Of a stretch of 5,107 bases of DNA, positions 4,548 through 5,107 are shown piece after piece. Location of the stretch: NCBI GenBank assembly GCA_913040765.1, contig CAJWIA010000123.1, forward strand, positions 1 through 5,107. The letters run 5' to 3'. Each line of letters opens with the position of its first letter. The first letter of the stretch is position 1. A model generated the notes under the pieces. That model was not told the DNA's origin. It was given only the letters and a program-made list of their open reading frames with translations, and made no database searches. Source of the DNA: an uncultured Anaerolineales bacterium. Lineage in GTDB: Bacteria > Chloroflexota > Anaerolineae > Anaerolineales > UBA11657. The translations under genes and the position numbers were made by a program.

Positions 4548-5107
4548 TTAGAATCCCATTACCAGGGCTTTACCTGTAGTCGTTAATGCGGGATTCATGA
4601 CAGCTGTCAAATGTTCACCGTCAATGCTCCCGTCTACATAATGAACACTGTCAACACCATTCTCTATAGCGGTTAGTATTTCCCCAGCACTCTGGTCTGC
4701 GGTAGCACTAGTTTCAATACCATCTAGTTTAGTTTGGTCGGCAGTTAAGAATGTGCCTGTAGTTGCTTTAACTGCTGCAAGACCAACACATTCACTATCC
4801 ATTAATGCACCTGCTGCGGCTACAGTAGTGGCATCAACTGCAGTAGCAACAACTGCTGTGCCATCCGCTTTTGTATAATTTACACATTGAACCGTATTAG
4901 TACCAGTTGAAAAAAATTGCGCAACATCTCCAGCTGCAGTTGTAATATTTGCCTCTCCTGGTAAATCCAAATTAGTAGCATGGTGGGTCATTGTTAACGC
5001 CCCATCAAACTGAAGAGTGAAGAGACGGTTAGCAGCAACAGTAAAAGCTGAAAAACCAGTCGTTCCAGTTACATCAAAATAGTCACCATCGGTACCTATA
5101 ACAGTAG
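4548..5107 (-). CDS. Tail-fibre-like phage structural protein, C-terminal part (5' end outside window)
   Basis: The frame stays open to the right edge, so this is the last 185 residues of a longer protein. The ATG at 4991 is internal: 38 in-frame residues before it, beginning TVIGTDGDYFDVTGTTGFSA, are of the same low-complexity beta-rich type. The first ~80 visible residues (GTDGDYFDVTG, LQFDGALTMTHHATNLDLPG, VNYTKADGTAVV) resemble a module I associate with phage tail-fibre and virion proteins. Next comes LTADQTKLDGIETSATADQS (visible residues ~120-139), a motif widespread in phage tail fibres, then VDSVHYVDGSIDGEHLTAV and a short C-terminus ending ALVMGF. The protein probably forms part of an extended trimeric fibre or another tail appendage; the exact role is inferred. 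It ends with TAA at 4550-4548, 16 bases before the next gene. Its size and N-terminal attachment domain cannot be seen. Confidence 0.8.
   Translation of the reverse strand, partial: TVIGTDGDYFDVTGTTGFSAFTVAANRLFTLQFDGALTMTHHATNLDLPGEANITTAAGDVAQFFSTGTNTVQCVNYTKADGTAVVATAVDATTVAAAGALMDSECVGLAAVKATTGTFLTADQTKLDGIETSATADQSAGEILTAIENGVDSVHYVDGSIDGEHLTAVMNPALTTTGKALVMGF

Overview
The window looks like part of the late structural (tail and host-recognition) region of a tailed bacteriophage, most likely an uncultured marine phage. Three things support this. There are two proteins built from a repeated 'SFSSDGDxTDVGN...GQSSTTxGY' unit that is typical of proteins in marine phage and metavirome sequences. 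There is a tail-fibre-type protein with the 'LTADQTKLDGIE' motif. There is also a phage-style 2-oxoglutarate/Fe(II) oxygenase. Host and phage genus cannot be decided from the sequence. I see no integrase, lysis gene, polymerase, tRNA or host gene.

All genes lie on the minus strand and are packed with almost no intergenic DNA, so they read as one transcription unit from right to left. In reading order: (1) the C-terminal 185 residues of a tail-fibre-like protein whose start lies beyond the right edge (4548-5107); (2) a small beta-rich putative virion protein of 110 aa (4199-4531); (3) a 93-aa protein with a ParB N-terminal-like fold signature (3921-4202); (4) a six-repeat beta-propeller-like protein of 366 aa (2824-3924); (5) a 264-aa helical, coiled-coil protein (2020-2814); (6) a second propeller-like protein of 365 aa, collinear with the first (919-2016); (7) a 2OG-Fe(II) dioxygenase of 194 aa (334-918); (8) a 101-aa conserved-type hypothetical protein (18-323). 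A further gene may start at base 18 and leave the left edge.

The most notable structure is the pair of paralogous propeller proteins flanking the coiled-coil gene. They share a nearly fixed N-terminal segment and match repeat for repeat, yet the exposed parts of the repeats differ. This suggests an old gene duplication followed by divergence of two adhesin or receptor-binding proteins. Gene junctions fall into two classes. Starts with a gap carry a strong AGGAG ribosome site that touches or closely follows the previous stop codon. Starts that overlap or abut the previous stop (ATGA, TAAATG) lack such a site and probably depend on translational coupling. No promoter or terminator could be supported, and no stretch longer than 300 bases is without a gene.
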